From Burkholderiales bacterium (GTDB lineage Bacteria > Pseudomonadota > Gammaproteobacteria > Burkholderiales > SG8-39), in contig CAKKSJ010000278.1 in NCBI GenBank assembly GCA_919902965.1, positions 1-5,291 on the forward strand: a stretch of DNA of 5,291 nt, read 5' to 3'. This document shows, in pieces, positions 1 to 5,291 of this stretch (position 1 is its first letter; each line of letters opens with the position of its first letter). A program made the translations under genes and the position numbers. A model generated the notes under the pieces. That model was not told the origin of the DNA. It ran no database searches and worked only from the letters and a program-made list of their open reading frames with translations.

Positions 1-1
1 C

Positions 2-808
2 CCGAAGCAGTACAGCGGGACGCGCCAGGAGCTGACCGCGTTTGCCGACCCGATATTTTCGCCGCCGCAAGGGCAGCGCTATTCGCCCGCCACGCTCACG
101 GCGCTGGGCCTGCTCGCCGGCAGTTACCGCGTCGGCAATGATGGACTGCCCGACATTCCGCGCTTGCGCGAGACGGCGAACGAGGCGAGGAGCATCGCCC
201 AGATCTTGGGCGGCAGCAATCGCATGTTCATCGGCGGCGAAGCGCAGGAGAACATGGCCAAATCGGGCGAACTCAGGAACAGCCGCTACGTGCTCTTCGC
301 CACTCACGGTTTTCTCGGCGGCGAGTTCCTGCACGGCGCGGATCCGGCCGCGGACCAGGCGGCCGGCGCGGTGCGCGCGAAAGGCGGCGCGCAGCCTTCG
401 CTCGCCCTGACCCTGGTAGGCGATCTGGGCGGCGAGGACGGCATGCTCACCATGAAAGAAGTGATCGAGGACGTGGAACTCAACGCCGACCTGGTGGCCT
501 TGTCCGCCTGCAATACCGCCGGCGACACTGCGCAGGCGAATAATGGCGAGGGTTTTGCCGGACTGACGCGCGCCTTCATGTTTGCCGGCGCGAAAAGCCT
601 GCTGGTTTCGCACTGGAGCGTGGACAGCCTGTCGACCGAAGCGCTGATGACCTCGACCTTCCGTAACATCAAGCAGGGCGACACGGCGCTCAAGTCCCTC
701 AGCGATGCCCAGCGCGAGTTGCGCGGCGGCAGTTACGCCCAGGGGCAGTATTATTTTTCCCGCGGCCATCCGTTCTTCTGGGCTGCATTCGTGTACGTCG
801 GCGACTGA
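2..808 (+). CDS. CHAT-domain (caspase-like) protein, C-terminal part; 5' end outside window
   Basis: The frame is open from base 2 with no credible start, so this is the last 268 codons of a longer gene. The visible part is a CHAT domain, a clan CD cysteine peptidase fold related to caspases and separases. Seen directly: a strand ending in FATHGF, with the probable catalytic His at 305-307 (local residue 102); a strand ending in LVALSACNTAG, with the probable catalytic Cys at 509-511 (local residue 170); then GEGFAGLTRAFMFAGAKSLL, VSHWSVD, and the family's usual C-terminal signature HPFFWAAFVYVGD. Both dyad residues are present, so activity is plausible. CHAT proteins usually carry N-terminal TPR repeats; these would lie upstream and cannot be confirmed here. 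The substrate is unknown. The TGA stop overlaps the ATG of the cyclase gene, indicating co-translation. The TTG at 164 is internal to the domain and is not the true start. Confidence 0.93.
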   Translation, partial: PKQYSGTRQELTAFADPIFSPPQGQRYSPATLTALGLLAGSYRVGNDGLPDIPRLRETANEARSIAQILGGSNRMFIGGEAQENMAKSGELRNSRYVLFATHGFLGGEFLHGADPAADQAAGAVRAKGGAQPSLALTLVGDLGGEDGMLTMKEVIEDVELNADLVALSACNTAGDTAQANNGEGFAGLTRAFMFAGAKSLLVSHWSVDSLSTEALMTSTFRNIKQGDTALKSLSDAQRELRGGSYAQGQYYFSRGHPFFWAAFVYVGD

Positions 809-810
809 TG
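806..810 (+). promoter_or_regulatory. TGATG stop/start overlap (translational coupling)
   Basis: The TGA stop of the CHAT gene (806-808) shares its A with the ATG of the cyclase gene (808-810). No clear purine-rich Shine-Dalgarno sequence precedes this ATG; the preceding bases are gtacgtcggcgac. Termination-reinitiation is therefore the likely way the cyclase is translated, which would tie its amount to that of the CHAT protein. Confidence 0.75.
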
Positions 811-2718
811 GCCGGCGTGCCCAGCCTGTCGTTCCGCCTGCGCCGCACCTGGCGCTTTGTGCTCGTGCTTGTAGTCGCCTTCGGCTGCAGCGAGGCGATG
901 TCGCGGCTGGGGTGGATGGAGCCGCTGGAGAACGTCTATTACGACTACTGGCATCAGTTCGCCGGCAAGCGCCGCGATGCCCTGCATACGGCGGTCGTCG
1001 CCGTGGACGAAGTAACGCTGGACCAGTACAAGGATGATCCGCTGGCATTCTGGCAGCCGCATTTTGCGCGCGCCATGGAAACGCTTACGCGTGCCGGGGT
1101 CAAGGTCATCGGACTGGATTATCTCTACCAGGTCAGTGCCGAGGACTGGCTGAAAAAGCTCAATCTCCCCGGAAGCGACAGCAGCCGCAGCTACGATTCG
1201 CCGTTTCGCGCACAGCTTGCCGCGGGCAACAAAATTCTCATCACGCAATTGGTCGAGTTGTCCAGTGGGGAGGGAAGGCTGCTGCTCCCGCCGCGCGACC
1301 ACTTGTATCTGCTGCCGCAGGGCATCAACGACCTCGGCATCGCCAACCTGAATCCCGACGAGGATAGTTCCGTGCGGCGCTTTCTGCCGGTGTTCGACCC
1401 TGATCCGGAAAAACCGGCCATGGCATTCGGGACCCAGCTCGCGCTGCGCGCGGCCGGGCTCGATGCGACCAAGGCCGGATGGGATATCGCGGGCGAGAAA
1501 CTGGCGCGCGAGGCGCGGCCCAGGCTGATCGGCTATGCCGGTCCGCCCGGGACGGTGCTTACCGTGTCGATGAGCAAACTGCTGGCCCCAGACGCTCTGG
1601 CCGATGCCGAGGTGCAGAAGCTGAAAGGCCGCGTCGTGATTATCGCCGCCAACGATCGCGGCACCCAGGACCGCCATCCCAGTCCCTATTCGCGCGCGAT
1701 CTTCGGCAAGCAGAGCGAGCAGATGATAGGCGGGGAAATCCACGCGAATATTGTCGAGACCCTGCTCACGGGCAATTACCCGCGTCGCATTTCGCTTAGC
1801 GTGGAGTGGTTGTTTGCGCTGACGCTGCTTGCGGTGGCGGCACTGCTCTACCTGCGCCTGCACCCGGTCGGTGGCCTGCTCGTGGCCGTGGCGCTGAGCC
1901 TGCTGTGCCTGGCACCTGCGTGGTTTCTGTTTCTGGGCGACTGGCTGCTGCCTGCGGGCAGGATGCAGGTGGCCCTGGGCATCGGTTTTCTGACCACCCT
2001 GGGCCTGCGGCTTACCGGTGAGGAACGCGAGCGCGCGCGGCTGAAGAAGATGTTCGGCCGTTATGTTTCCGACGACGTGGTCAAAGTGCTGACCGAGGGC
2101 GAGCGGCCGGACCTGGCCGGTGAATCGGTGCAAGTGACGGTGCTGTTTTCGGATATTCGCAATTTCACCACCATTTCGGAGAAGCTCAATGCGCGCGAGG
2201 TGGTGGAAATGCTCAATGCCTATTTCAGCCGCACCACCGAACCGATTCTGGCCGAAGGCGGGATGGTCAACAAGTTCATCGGCGATGCGGTAATGGCGAT
2301 TTTCGGCTCGCCGGTGCGCTATCCCGACCATGCGCGACGGGCTCTGCGCGCGGCTGTGCAGATGGCGAAAGAAGCGGAGGAATTCAAGTCGTGGATGCTC
2401 GAGCGCTTTCCCGACCGCGGCCTGCCCGAATTCGGCATAGGCATAGGCGTGCATAGCGGCGAAGCGGTGATCGGAGATATCGGCTCAGTAAAGCGCACCG
2501 AGTTTACCGCCATCGGCGATACGGTAAACGCGGCTTCCAGGCTGGAAGGGGTGACCAAGGAGATGAAATGCGTGCTGGTTGCAAGCAGGGCTTGCCTGGA
2601 CGCGGCGGGGGCGGGTGTCATCACGGGCAAGCAGGAGATCATCAAGGTCAAGGGTAAGGACGAAGCGATTGAAGTCATCGAGATTCTGGGACTGGAATCC
2701 GCGGCCGGGTCGACATAG
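808..2718 (+). CDS. CHASE2-domain membrane class III adenylate cyclase
   Basis: Predicted 636-residue receptor-type cyclase making cAMP from ATP in response to an extracytoplasmic signal. Order of parts: a short basic N-terminus; TM helix about 15-32; CHASE2 sensor domain about 40-320, expected in the periplasm; three closely spaced TM helices at about 331-350, 354-376 and 385-401; a charged linker (EERERARLKKMFGRYVSDDV, 405-424) typical of cyclase-transducing segments; catalytic domain about 440-600. Catalytic residues visible: metal-binding Asp449 (FSDI) and Asp493 (IGDAVMAIFG), purine-specifying Lys489 (VNKF) and Thr567 (FTAIGDTVN), and transition-state Asn574 and Arg578 (VNAASRLEG). A Lys/Thr pair points to ATP rather than GTP. 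All residues needed for a homodimeric enzyme are present. The ATG at 808 is chosen because it overlaps the CHAT stop and gives a full first TM helix. The CHASE2 ligand is unknown. Confidence 0.95.
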   Translation: MAGVPSLSFRLRRTWRFVLVLVVAFGCSEAMSRLGWMEPLENVYYDYWHQFAGKRRDALHTAVVAVDEVTLDQYKDDPLAFWQPHFARAMETLTRAGVKVIGLDYLYQVSAEDWLKKLNLPGSDSSRSYDSPFRAQLAAGNKILITQLVELSSGEGRLLLPPRDHLYLLPQGINDLGIANLNPDEDSSVRRFLPVFDPDPEKPAMAFGTQLALRAAGLDATKAGWDIAGEKLAREARPRLIGYAGPPGTVLTVSMSKLLAPDALADAEVQKLKGRVVIIAANDRGTQDRHPSPYSRAIFGKQSEQMIGGEIHANIVETLLTGNYPRRISLSVEWLFALTLLAVAALLYLRLHPVGGLLVAVALSLLCLAPAWFLFLGDWLLPAGRMQVALGIGFLTTLGLRLTGEERERARLKKMFGRYVSDDVVKVLTEGERPDLAGESVQVTVLFSDIRNFTTISEKLNAREVVEMLNAYFSRTTEPILAEGGMVNKFIGDAVMAIFGSPVRYPDHARRALRAAVQMAKEAEEFKSWMLERFPDRGLPEFGIGIGVHSGEAVIGDIGSVKRTEFTAIGDTVNAASRLEGVTKEMKCVLVASRACLDAAGAGVITGKQEIIKVKGKDEAIEVIEILGLESAAGST

Positions 2719-2800
2719 GGCGCCAGCGTGACAAAATGCCTGGGAAACGGCAATAAAACGGACTAGAGTAGCAAATTGAGTTCTGCAAACCTAAGCCGGC

Positions 2801-2814
2801 CTTGAAGCTTCAAG
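2801..2814. repeat. Perfect 14-bp palindrome CTTGAAGCTTCAAG
   Basis: The 14 bases read identically on both strands, centred at 2807/2808, 28 bases before the FecR-like start codon. A perfect even palindrome in the leader of a gene could be the operator of a dimeric regulator. As RNA it would make only a weak hairpin, because the central bases cannot all pair without a loop. No known regulator's site is recognised; in particular it does not fit the CRP consensus. Its function is inferred from position only. Confidence 0.45.
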
Positions 2815-2831
2815 TAGTGGCAAACCTGAAC

Positions 2832-2835
2832 GAGG
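2832..2835 (+). promoter_or_regulatory. Shine-Dalgarno GAGG for FecR-like gene
   Basis: GAGG lies 7 bases before the ATG at 2843, close to ideal spacing, and fixes that ATG as the start. Confidence 0.75.
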
Positions 2836-2842
2836 TATACCG

Positions 2843-3499
2843 ATGAAACTGCTGAAATCGATCTCTGCGGCCCTGCTATTGGGCGTGTCTTTGGGCGCGG
2901 GTGCCCAATCCAGCGATGTAGGTCTGGTCAACCAGCTGTCTGGCGAAGTGAGCTACGCCGGCAGGGGCGGGACTGAGTCCAAGGCGCAGCCGTATATGAA
3001 AGTGCGCCAGGGTGACCGCTTTACCCTGCCTGCCGGCGCGCAGCTGCGGCTGGTGTATTTCAACGGCAGCCGCCAGGAAACCTGGAAGGGCCCGGCGAGC
3101 TTCAGGGCCGGCACCCAGCAAAGCGAAGTCCTCAGCGGTCAGGCCGCGCAGGCCTCGCAGCTGCCCTCGGGTGTGGCACAGAAAATTGCGCAAGTGCCCA
3201 ATCTGGTGCAAATCGCCAAGCTGGGCCGCTCCGGCGGCATCGCCGTGCGCGGCGGCGGCAAGCCCGGGCGCTTGTCGACCGAACAGCAGGCGGAAGTAAA
3301 TCAGGCAAAAGCCGTCTATGCCCAGATGCGCCAGAAGGCCTCGGCCGAAGACATCACGCCCGAGTTGTATTTCTATACGGTGCTGCAGGATCATTTGCTT
3401 TACGAGGAAATGAAAACCGTGACCGACGAGATGCTCAAGCGCCAGCCGAACAACGCCGAGGCCCAGGAACTGGCGGCGTATGTGAAAAGCCGCATTTAG
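2843..3499 (+). CDS. Exported FecR-like domain protein with helical TPR-like tail
   Basis: Predicted 218-residue secreted protein of unknown function. Residues 1-21 form a Sec signal peptide: Lys2 and Lys5, a hydrophobic core SAALLLGVSLG, and likely cleavage after AGA before Gln22; there is no lipobox Cys. Residues about 26-110 resemble the beta-rich FecR-type domain: VGLVNQLSGEVSYAG, then VRQGDRFTLPAGAQLRLVYF, then ETWKGPASFRAG, the usual pattern of 'strand, high-G turn, strand' in proteins that follow envelope signals. A basic, Gly-rich linker (about 128-142) leads to a helical tail (about 143-218) whose end, EMLKRQPNNAEAQELAAYV, reads like the second half of a TPR repeat. It lacks the cytoplasmic N-terminus and TM helix of true FecR anti-sigma regulators, and no sigma factor gene is adjacent, so an anti-sigma role is unlikely. 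It may act with the CHASE2 cyclase upstream. Start supported by GAGG and the signal peptide. Confidence 0.88.
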   Translation: MKLLKSISAALLLGVSLGAGAQSSDVGLVNQLSGEVSYAGRGGTESKAQPYMKVRQGDRFTLPAGAQLRLVYFNGSRQETWKGPASFRAGTQQSEVLSGQAAQASQLPSGVAQKIAQVPNLVQIAKLGRSGGIAVRGGGKPGRLSTEQQAEVNQAKAVYAQMRQKASAEDITPELYFYTVLQDHLLYEEMKTVTDEMLKRQPNNAEAQELAAYVKSRI

Positions 3500-3522
3500 C
3501 AGTTCCGGCCTGGAACCAAGCA

Positions 3523-3549
3523 GGGGCGCGCAAGCGCCCCGTTTCTTTT
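3523..3549 (+). terminator. Intrinsic terminator after FecR-like gene
   Basis: A perfect 7-bp GC-only stem, GGGGCGC (3523-3529) with GCGCCCC (3534-3540), closes on a GCAA tetraloop (3530-3533), a stable GNRA loop. GTTTCTTTT follows at 3541-3549 as the U-rich tract. It starts 24 bases past the FecR-like stop and separates this gene from earP. Confidence 0.88.
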
Positions 3550-3557
3550 GGGCCGGG

Positions 3558-3565
3558 TGCATAAT
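3558..3565 (+). promoter_or_regulatory. Possible -10 element for earP
   Basis: TGCATAAT contains CATAAT (3560-3565), 5 of 6 matches to the sigma70 -10 box, just after the terminator and 52 bases before the earP start. At normal spacing the -35 position falls in the end of the terminator stem (about 3537-3542) and has no good TTGACA match, so this is tentative. A promoter here is expected, because the terminator would block read-through from upstream. Confidence 0.4.
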
Positions 3566-3617
3566 CGCGTCGCTCCGGGTTCATCACCGACCCGCCATTT
3601 CCAGGGTCTGTTCGTCC

Positions 3618-4763
3618 ATGCGCAGCTGGGATATTTTCTGCACGGTAGTCGACAACTACGGCGACATAGGTGTTTGCTGGCGCCTGGCGCGGCAGTTGGC
3701 GCTCGATCCCGGCCGGCGGGTGCGCCTGTGGGTCGACGATCTCGCCAGCTTCAGCAGAATTTGTCCGGAGATCGCGTCCGACATCAACACGCAGCACAAC
3801 TGTGGCGTGGACGTCAGGCGGTGGCGCGAACCCTTTGCCGCGGCCGAGCCCGCGGATGTGGTGATCGAGGCATTCGCCTGCGATCCGCCCGCGAACTATG
3901 TCGCTGCAATGGCGCAGCGCCAGCCCAAGCCGGTGTGGATCAATCTCGAATTCCTGAGTGCGGAAAACTGGGTGCTGGGCTGCCACGGCCTGCCTTCGCC
4001 GCATCCCACCCTGCCTTTGATGAAATACTTTTTCTTTCCCGGTTTCGTCAAAGGCACAGGCGGGCTGCTGGCCGAGCCAGGCTTGGTCGAGTCGCGCGAG
4101 CGATTTCAACGCACTGCCGCCGGGCAAGCGCGCTACTGGCATGATCTGGGCCTGCCCGCGCCGCGCGCGGGCGAGTACCAGGTTTCCCTGTTCTGCTACC
4201 CGAATGGCGGCGTGGGCGGATTGCTGCGGGCCTGGGCGGCTGGCAGCGCGCCGCTGCGTTGCCTGGTACCGGAAGGGATCGCGACGCAAGCCTTGTCAGC
4301 GTTCTTTGACACCGAAACCCTTGCTCCGGGCAGCGTGCTGCGCAAGGCCGGTCTGGAGGTCCGCATATTTCCATTTCTCGGTCAGGATCAATACGACCGG
4401 CTGCTATGGGCCTGCGATCTGAACCTGGTGCGCGGTGAAGATTCATTTGTCCGCGCGCAATGGGCGGCTCGGCCTATGCTGTGGCAAATTTACCCGCAGG
4501 CCGAAGGCGCGCACTGGCCCAAGCTGCAGGCTTTTCTGGGATTGTATTGCGCAGGCCTGCCGCCCGAGATCACCGCCGTGGTGACGCGCTTTTGGCTGGC
4601 CTGGAACAAGGGCGATGAGGCCGGGGTCGAATCGGCATGGGCGGAATTCTGGCCGTACCGGCTAGAACTGCAGGCGCATGCTCGGCTTTGGTCAGATCAG
4701 CTCGCGGCAAGCGGCGATCTCGCGAACAAGCTTGCGCAGTTTTGCGAAAATTTGTTAAAATAG
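3618..4763 (+). CDS. earP: EF-P arginine rhamnosyltransferase EarP
   Basis: EarP is a cytoplasmic inverting GT-B glycosyltransferase that moves rhamnose from dTDP-beta-L-rhamnose to Arg32 of elongation factor P, which EF-P of this type needs to rescue ribosomes stalled at polyproline. The 381-residue length matches the family (about 370-390). Seen in sequence: the N-terminal signature VVDNYGDIGVCWRLARQL with conserved Asp12 and Asp16, where the acceptor-site Asp of the family lies; and RGEDSFVRAQWAARPMLWQ (272-290) with Arg272, Glu274, Asp275 and Ser276, the donor-nucleotide/pyrophosphate motif. The ATG at 3618 is chosen because MRSWDIFC matches the usual N-terminus of the family; its ribosome site is weak (AGGG at 3603-3606, about 11 bases away), suggesting modest translation. 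The next gene encodes its substrate, EF-P. Older annotations call this family DUF2331 or 'hypothetical protein'. Confidence 0.97.
   Translation: MRSWDIFCTVVDNYGDIGVCWRLARQLALDPGRRVRLWVDDLASFSRICPEIASDINTQHNCGVDVRRWREPFAAAEPADVVIEAFACDPPANYVAAMAQRQPKPVWINLEFLSAENWVLGCHGLPSPHPTLPLMKYFFFPGFVKGTGGLLAEPGLVESRERFQRTAAGQARYWHDLGLPAPRAGEYQVSLFCYPNGGVGGLLRAWAAGSAPLRCLVPEGIATQALSAFFDTETLAPGSVLRKAGLEVRIFPFLGQDQYDRLLWACDLNLVRGEDSFVRAQWAARPMLWQIYPQAEGAHWPKLQAFLGLYCAGLPPEITAVVTRFWLAWNKGDEAGVESAWAEFWPYRLELQAHARLWSDQLAASGDLANKLAQFCENLLK
4732..4761 (+). promoter_or_regulatory. Predicted extended -10 promoter for efp
   Basis: TGTTAAAAT at 4753-4761 fits the extended -10 pattern TGnTATAAT, with TAAAAT matching 5 of 6 bases. 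TTGCGC at 4732-4737 is a partial -35 (3 of 6) at 18-bp spacing. The element lies over the last codons and stop of earP. Transcription would start near 4768, giving a leader of about 80 bases. A second, weaker choice is TTGTTA (4752-4757) with GCTAAT (4775-4780) at 17-bp spacing. Confidence 0.6.
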
Positions 4764-4839
4764 AAAGCTTTATAGCTAATCTGGAATAAGGGCGAAACGC
4801 TCCTGATTCTGTAAGAAGTATGGACCATTCAAACCGTGT

Positions 4840-4843
4840 AGGA
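4840..4843 (+). promoter_or_regulatory. Shine-Dalgarno AGGA for efp
   Basis: AGGA ends 8 bases before the ATG at 4852 and supports that start, which also gives the expected EF-P N-terminus. Confidence 0.75.
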
Positions 4844-4851
4844 CTAAAGAT

Positions 4852-5291
4852 ATGAAAATCGCACAAGAACTCCGCGCCGGCAACGTGATCATGCTAGGCA
4901 GCGACCCGATGGTGGTGCAGAAGGCCGAATTCAGCAAGTCCGGACGCAATGCTTCGGTGGTCAAAATGAAGCTCAAGAACCTGCTCTCCGAATCGATCAG
5001 CGAGAACGTGTACAAGGCCGACGAAAAATTCGATGTCGTCGTGCTCGAGCGCAAGCCCTCCACCTACTCGTATTTTGCCGATCCCATGTACGTATTCATG
5101 GACGCCGAATACAACCAGTTCGAGGTGGAGAAAGAAAACCTGGGCGAGGGAATCAATTTCCTCGAGGACGGAATGCAGTGCGAAGTCGTGTTCTACGACG
5201 ATCGCGCGATTTCGGTCGAACTGCCCAATACGGTGGTGCGCGAAATCATTTACACCGAACCGGCCATACGCGGCGACACCTCGGGCAAAGT
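4852..5291 (+). CDS. efp: Elongation factor P (EF-P), 3' end outside window
   Basis: EF-P binds between the P and E sites of the ribosome and stimulates peptide bond formation at consecutive prolines. The first 146 codons plus two bases are present, out of about 185-190 usual for the family. Domain I (KOW-like, about 1-64) begins MKIAQELRAGNVI and carries the tip loop SKSGRNA with Arg32 (codon CGC, 4945-4947), the residue rhamnosylated by EarP. Domain II (OB fold, about 65-127) includes the conserved stretch TYSYFADPMYVFMDAE. Domain III starts near 129 and the window stops at RGDTSGK, part of the family's highly conserved GDT motif. The Arg-type tip rules out the lysine-modifying EpmA/EpmB route and agrees with earP upstream. 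Start supported by AGGA and family alignment. It has its own promoter candidate in the end of earP but may also be co-transcribed. Confidence 0.98.
   Translation, partial: MKIAQELRAGNVIMLGSDPMVVQKAEFSKSGRNASVVKMKLKNLLSESISENVYKADEKFDVVVLERKPSTYSYFADPMYVFMDAEYNQFEVEKENLGEGINFLEDGMQCEVVFYDDRAISVELPNTVVREIIYTEPAIRGDTSGK

Larger units (their letters stand above)
2719..2842 (+). promoter_or_regulatory. Intergenic leader upstream of FecR-like gene
   Basis: This 124-bp spacer is visibly more AT-rich than the flanking genes and has no terminator-like GC hairpin followed by a T-run, so read-through from the cyclase gene is possible. Weak sigma70-like elements can be seen: GTGACA at 2728-2733 resembles a -35 box but has only a poor -10 partner (CAATAA, 2751-2756), and TAGAGT at 2764-2769 matches 4 of 6 bases of a -10 box without a good -35. 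No promoter can be fixed by eye. The 14-bp palindrome at 2801-2814 is its most notable element. Confidence 0.4.

Noticed and set aside
164..166. TTG at 164 as the start of a short complete CHAT gene
   Set aside because: The frame is open back to base 2 and the upstream residues read as part of the protein, so a truncated 5' end is the simpler reading.
2434..2448. Tandem GGCATA copies
   Set aside because: They simply encode the Gly-Ile-Gly-Ile-Gly strand of the cyclase domain, and there are only two copies.
751..2454. A 567-codon open frame on the - strand opposite the cyclase gene
   Set aside because: Its product is rich in His, Arg, Gln and Ala with no recognisable domain, and it lies opposite a cyclase whose motifs are all intact. 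Long antisense frames are common in GC-rich genes.
2737..2752. TGCC/GGCA inverted repeat as a terminator after the cyclase gene
   Set aside because: It has only a four-pair stem with an eight-base loop and no U-tract, too weak to call.
2719..2842. CRP-type cAMP receptor site upstream of the FecR-like gene
   Set aside because: Looked for because a cyclase lies upstream, but no TGTGA-N6-TCACA-like pair is present.
2876..4289. Two long - strand open frames (2876-3562 and 3435-4289)
   Set aside because: They lie opposite the FecR-like and earP genes, show no family motifs and have the compositional look of antisense shadows.
4789..4802. Small hairpin in the efp leader (GGGCG, AAA loop, CGCTC)
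   Set aside because: It has only a five-pair stem including a G-U pair, no T-run and no match to a known riboswitch; it could easily be chance.

Overview
The window looks like a chromosomal segment of a GC-rich betaproteobacterium. The best evidence is an earP-efp pair: EF-P carries an arginine at residue 32 in an S-K-S-G-R-N loop, and the gene just upstream encodes EarP, the EF-P arginine rhamnosyltransferase. This pairing is typical of Betaproteobacteria and some Gammaproteobacteria. I cannot assign a genus; the EF-P and EarP sequences have a general Nitrosomonadales/Burkholderiales flavour. All genes are on the + strand, coding density is high, and I see no RNA genes, transposons, CRISPR arrays or attachment sites.

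Region 1 (2-2718) is a translationally coupled pair. It starts with the C-terminal 268 residues of a CHAT-domain (caspase-like) protein with the His and Cys of the catalytic dyad. The CHAT stop codon overlaps the start codon of the next gene by one base. That gene encodes a complete 636-residue membrane class III adenylate cyclase with an extracytoplasmic CHASE2 sensor domain, three transmembrane helices and an apparently intact catalytic domain.

Region 2 (2719-3549) begins with a 124-bp spacer containing a perfect 14-bp palindrome. A 218-residue secreted FecR-like protein with a helical, TPR-like tail follows, and then a strong intrinsic terminator. Its position and content suggest it may belong functionally with the CHAT/CHASE2-cyclase pair, giving a possible envelope-sensing module: periplasmic FecR-like protein, CHASE2 sensor, cAMP output and CHAT protease effector. 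This link is an inference.

Region 3 (3550-5291) is translation housekeeping: earP (complete) and efp (146 codons, cut by the window end). The enzyme, its substrate protein and the modified Arg32 are all visible. A good extended -10 promoter for efp lies across the last codons of earP, so efp can probably be transcribed alone. The most interesting part of the window is the CHAT / CHASE2-cyclase / FecR-like cluster; the rest is well understood.
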